DNA of 18,867 bases from Phoronis ovalis. Lineage: Eukaryota > Phoronida > Phoronidae. The stretch lies in the NCBI GenBank assembly GCA_028565635.1, contig JAOXYB010017053.1:1-18867 (forward strand), in the 5' to 3' direction. The notes beneath the pieces were generated by a model that searched no databases, had not been told where the DNA came from, and worked only from the letters and a program-made list of their open reading frames with translations. Each line of letters begins with the position of its first letter. The stretch's first letter is position 1. The position numbers and the translations under genes are program-made. Positions 17,965-18,867 of the stretch are shown piece by piece.

Positions 17965-18292
17965 ATGTTCCCCATAATATCTGTTCCCAAGCTGGTAATG
18001 GGGAACAGATCTAATTCTCCACATCAACACCGCTAAATGATTTATTTAAGAGTGAAACACCATGAAACAACATCTTTTTTTTCCAAATTTCAGCTGGCAG
18101 ATGGAGTTCACCCGCATTTTTAGTTGGCTGGTGAATTTAAAAAAATTCAGCGTGCTAGTTGAGTGGGGAACAGATATGGCATTCCAAGCTACATTACCAA
18201 ATGGTTTATCTCAGCATGAAACATGTAAACAAATATGTTTGGTTTACTGTATAAAGCCATAAAAAAATATCCTCATTGGGTGCATGCTTCTG
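17965..18292 (+). repeat. Dispersed repeat, copy 2
   Basis: Inverted partner of 14889-15138. Compared with copy 1 it carries two extra stretches, one around CGTGCTAGTTGAGTGGGGAAC (near 18149) and one after CATGAAACATG (near 18224). It starts with a small hairpin, ATCTGTTCCC (17979-17988) against GGGAACAGAT (18001-18010). Confidence 0.75.
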
Positions 18293-18867
18293 AATAATCT
18301 ATTCTGTCCGGCGAATAATAGTATAATATATAAATGTGAATGGCCTAAGTGCACCATTAGACTCTCCATCCAACTCAGTAGAAAAACATTGTAACGAGCA
18401 TGCACATATTAAATAAAGCAAAATCCCCGGAACTATTATCTCTTCATAATGTGAGCGTACATTCTTTCATAAACTATCAGTTAATTTTTCGTGCAGTCTT
18501 GTTCATATATACTGCTTTTGAGAAAATCACGTTAGAACAAAATCGACCCATGAATCGCATTATTCCTGTGGCAAATAGGCAAATTCCGATTTTTTAAAAA
18601 TTGTAATGATCTCAGGAATTGTATTGCTTTAGTCAGAAAGTACAACATGTTGACATTACAAAACACCCAAAATTAAAACGGCACCCCCCCCCTCCAAAAA
18701 AATACGTGTATTAATATGCCGGTACTATATTCGTAGGTAGTGTCAACAAGCCTAGTCCTATTATGGCGTACTTAGGACGAATTCAACTGAGGGGACGTCC
18801 ATTAATTATGTCAACAATTTTTAGGCAATTTTTTACCCCCCCTCCCCCCCTTGTCAACAACTGTCAA
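18293..18867. other. No gene seen; repeat-rich right edge
   Basis: AT-rich with a C(9) run near 18685. From about 18791 a repeat end begins (GGGGACGTCCATTAATTATG, then CCCCCCTCCCCCC and TTGTCAAC) and runs off the window. This GTCCATTAATTATGTCAAC...CCCCC layout looks like a transposon terminus, but only one end is visible. Confidence 0.45.

Noticed and set aside
1-18867. CRISPR array, bacterial operons or integrated virus
   Set aside because: No regularly spaced spacers, no bacterial gene organisation and no viral protein frames were seen; split exons show eukaryotic DNA.

Overview
The window is AT-rich animal (metazoan) nuclear DNA. Genes are split by GT..AG introns, coding exons are short and far apart, and much of the rest is short mobile-element debris (foldback and terminal-inverted-repeat elements, a tRNA-derived SINE, C/G-run repeats). 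The caspase sequences and repeat style fit a marine invertebrate such as a mollusc or cnidarian, but I cannot fix the phylum. No bacterial, viral or CRISPR features were seen.

Layout. At the left edge, on the + strand, is the last coding exon (622-737) of an SRFBP1/BUD22-family gene. Converging on it from the - strand is caspase A, read from high to low coordinates: a large-subunit N-terminal exon (3198-2971), the catalytic large-subunit exon (2313-2023) and the small-subunit exon (1812-1379). A second exon homologous to the first caspase A exon lies about 4 kb upstream (7252-7082), with the same phase-1 boundaries. It is either an alternative exon of caspase A or a relic of another copy. Caspase B, also on the - strand, has a catalytic exon (15816-15520) and a small-subunit exon with a long C-terminal tail (14824-14220). 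Its large-subunit N-terminal exon was not found in the 3 kb upstream of it. Between the two caspases is an exon for a four-pass membrane protein (about 9110-8442, - strand) plus two weaker exon candidates.

All caspase introns are phase 1 and lie at matching positions, so A and B are paralogues from a local duplication. Both keep the catalytic His and Cys, but the usual QACRG-type pentapeptide is altered (VSCQN in A, VACKG in B). Caspase A has a very short linker between subunits. Caspase B has a roughly 88-residue C-terminal extension.

Mobile and repeat content, left to right: a roughly 460-bp element with ~46-bp inverted ends and an internal ~33-bp minisatellite (4810-5263); a tRNA-like SINE in two copies (5299-5480, 8104-8262); a foldback MITE (6343-6717); a perfect 45-nt palindrome (7432-7476); a MITE with repeated subterminal motifs (7796-8416); a 1.36-kb foldback element with 140-bp arms (11671-13030); an inverted pair of dispersed repeats (14889-15138 and 17965-18292) bracketing the caspase B catalytic exon; and two copies of a G-run repeat (16338-16437, 17660-17757). 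Coordinates were counted by hand and splice sites were judged by eye, so boundaries may be off by a few bases.
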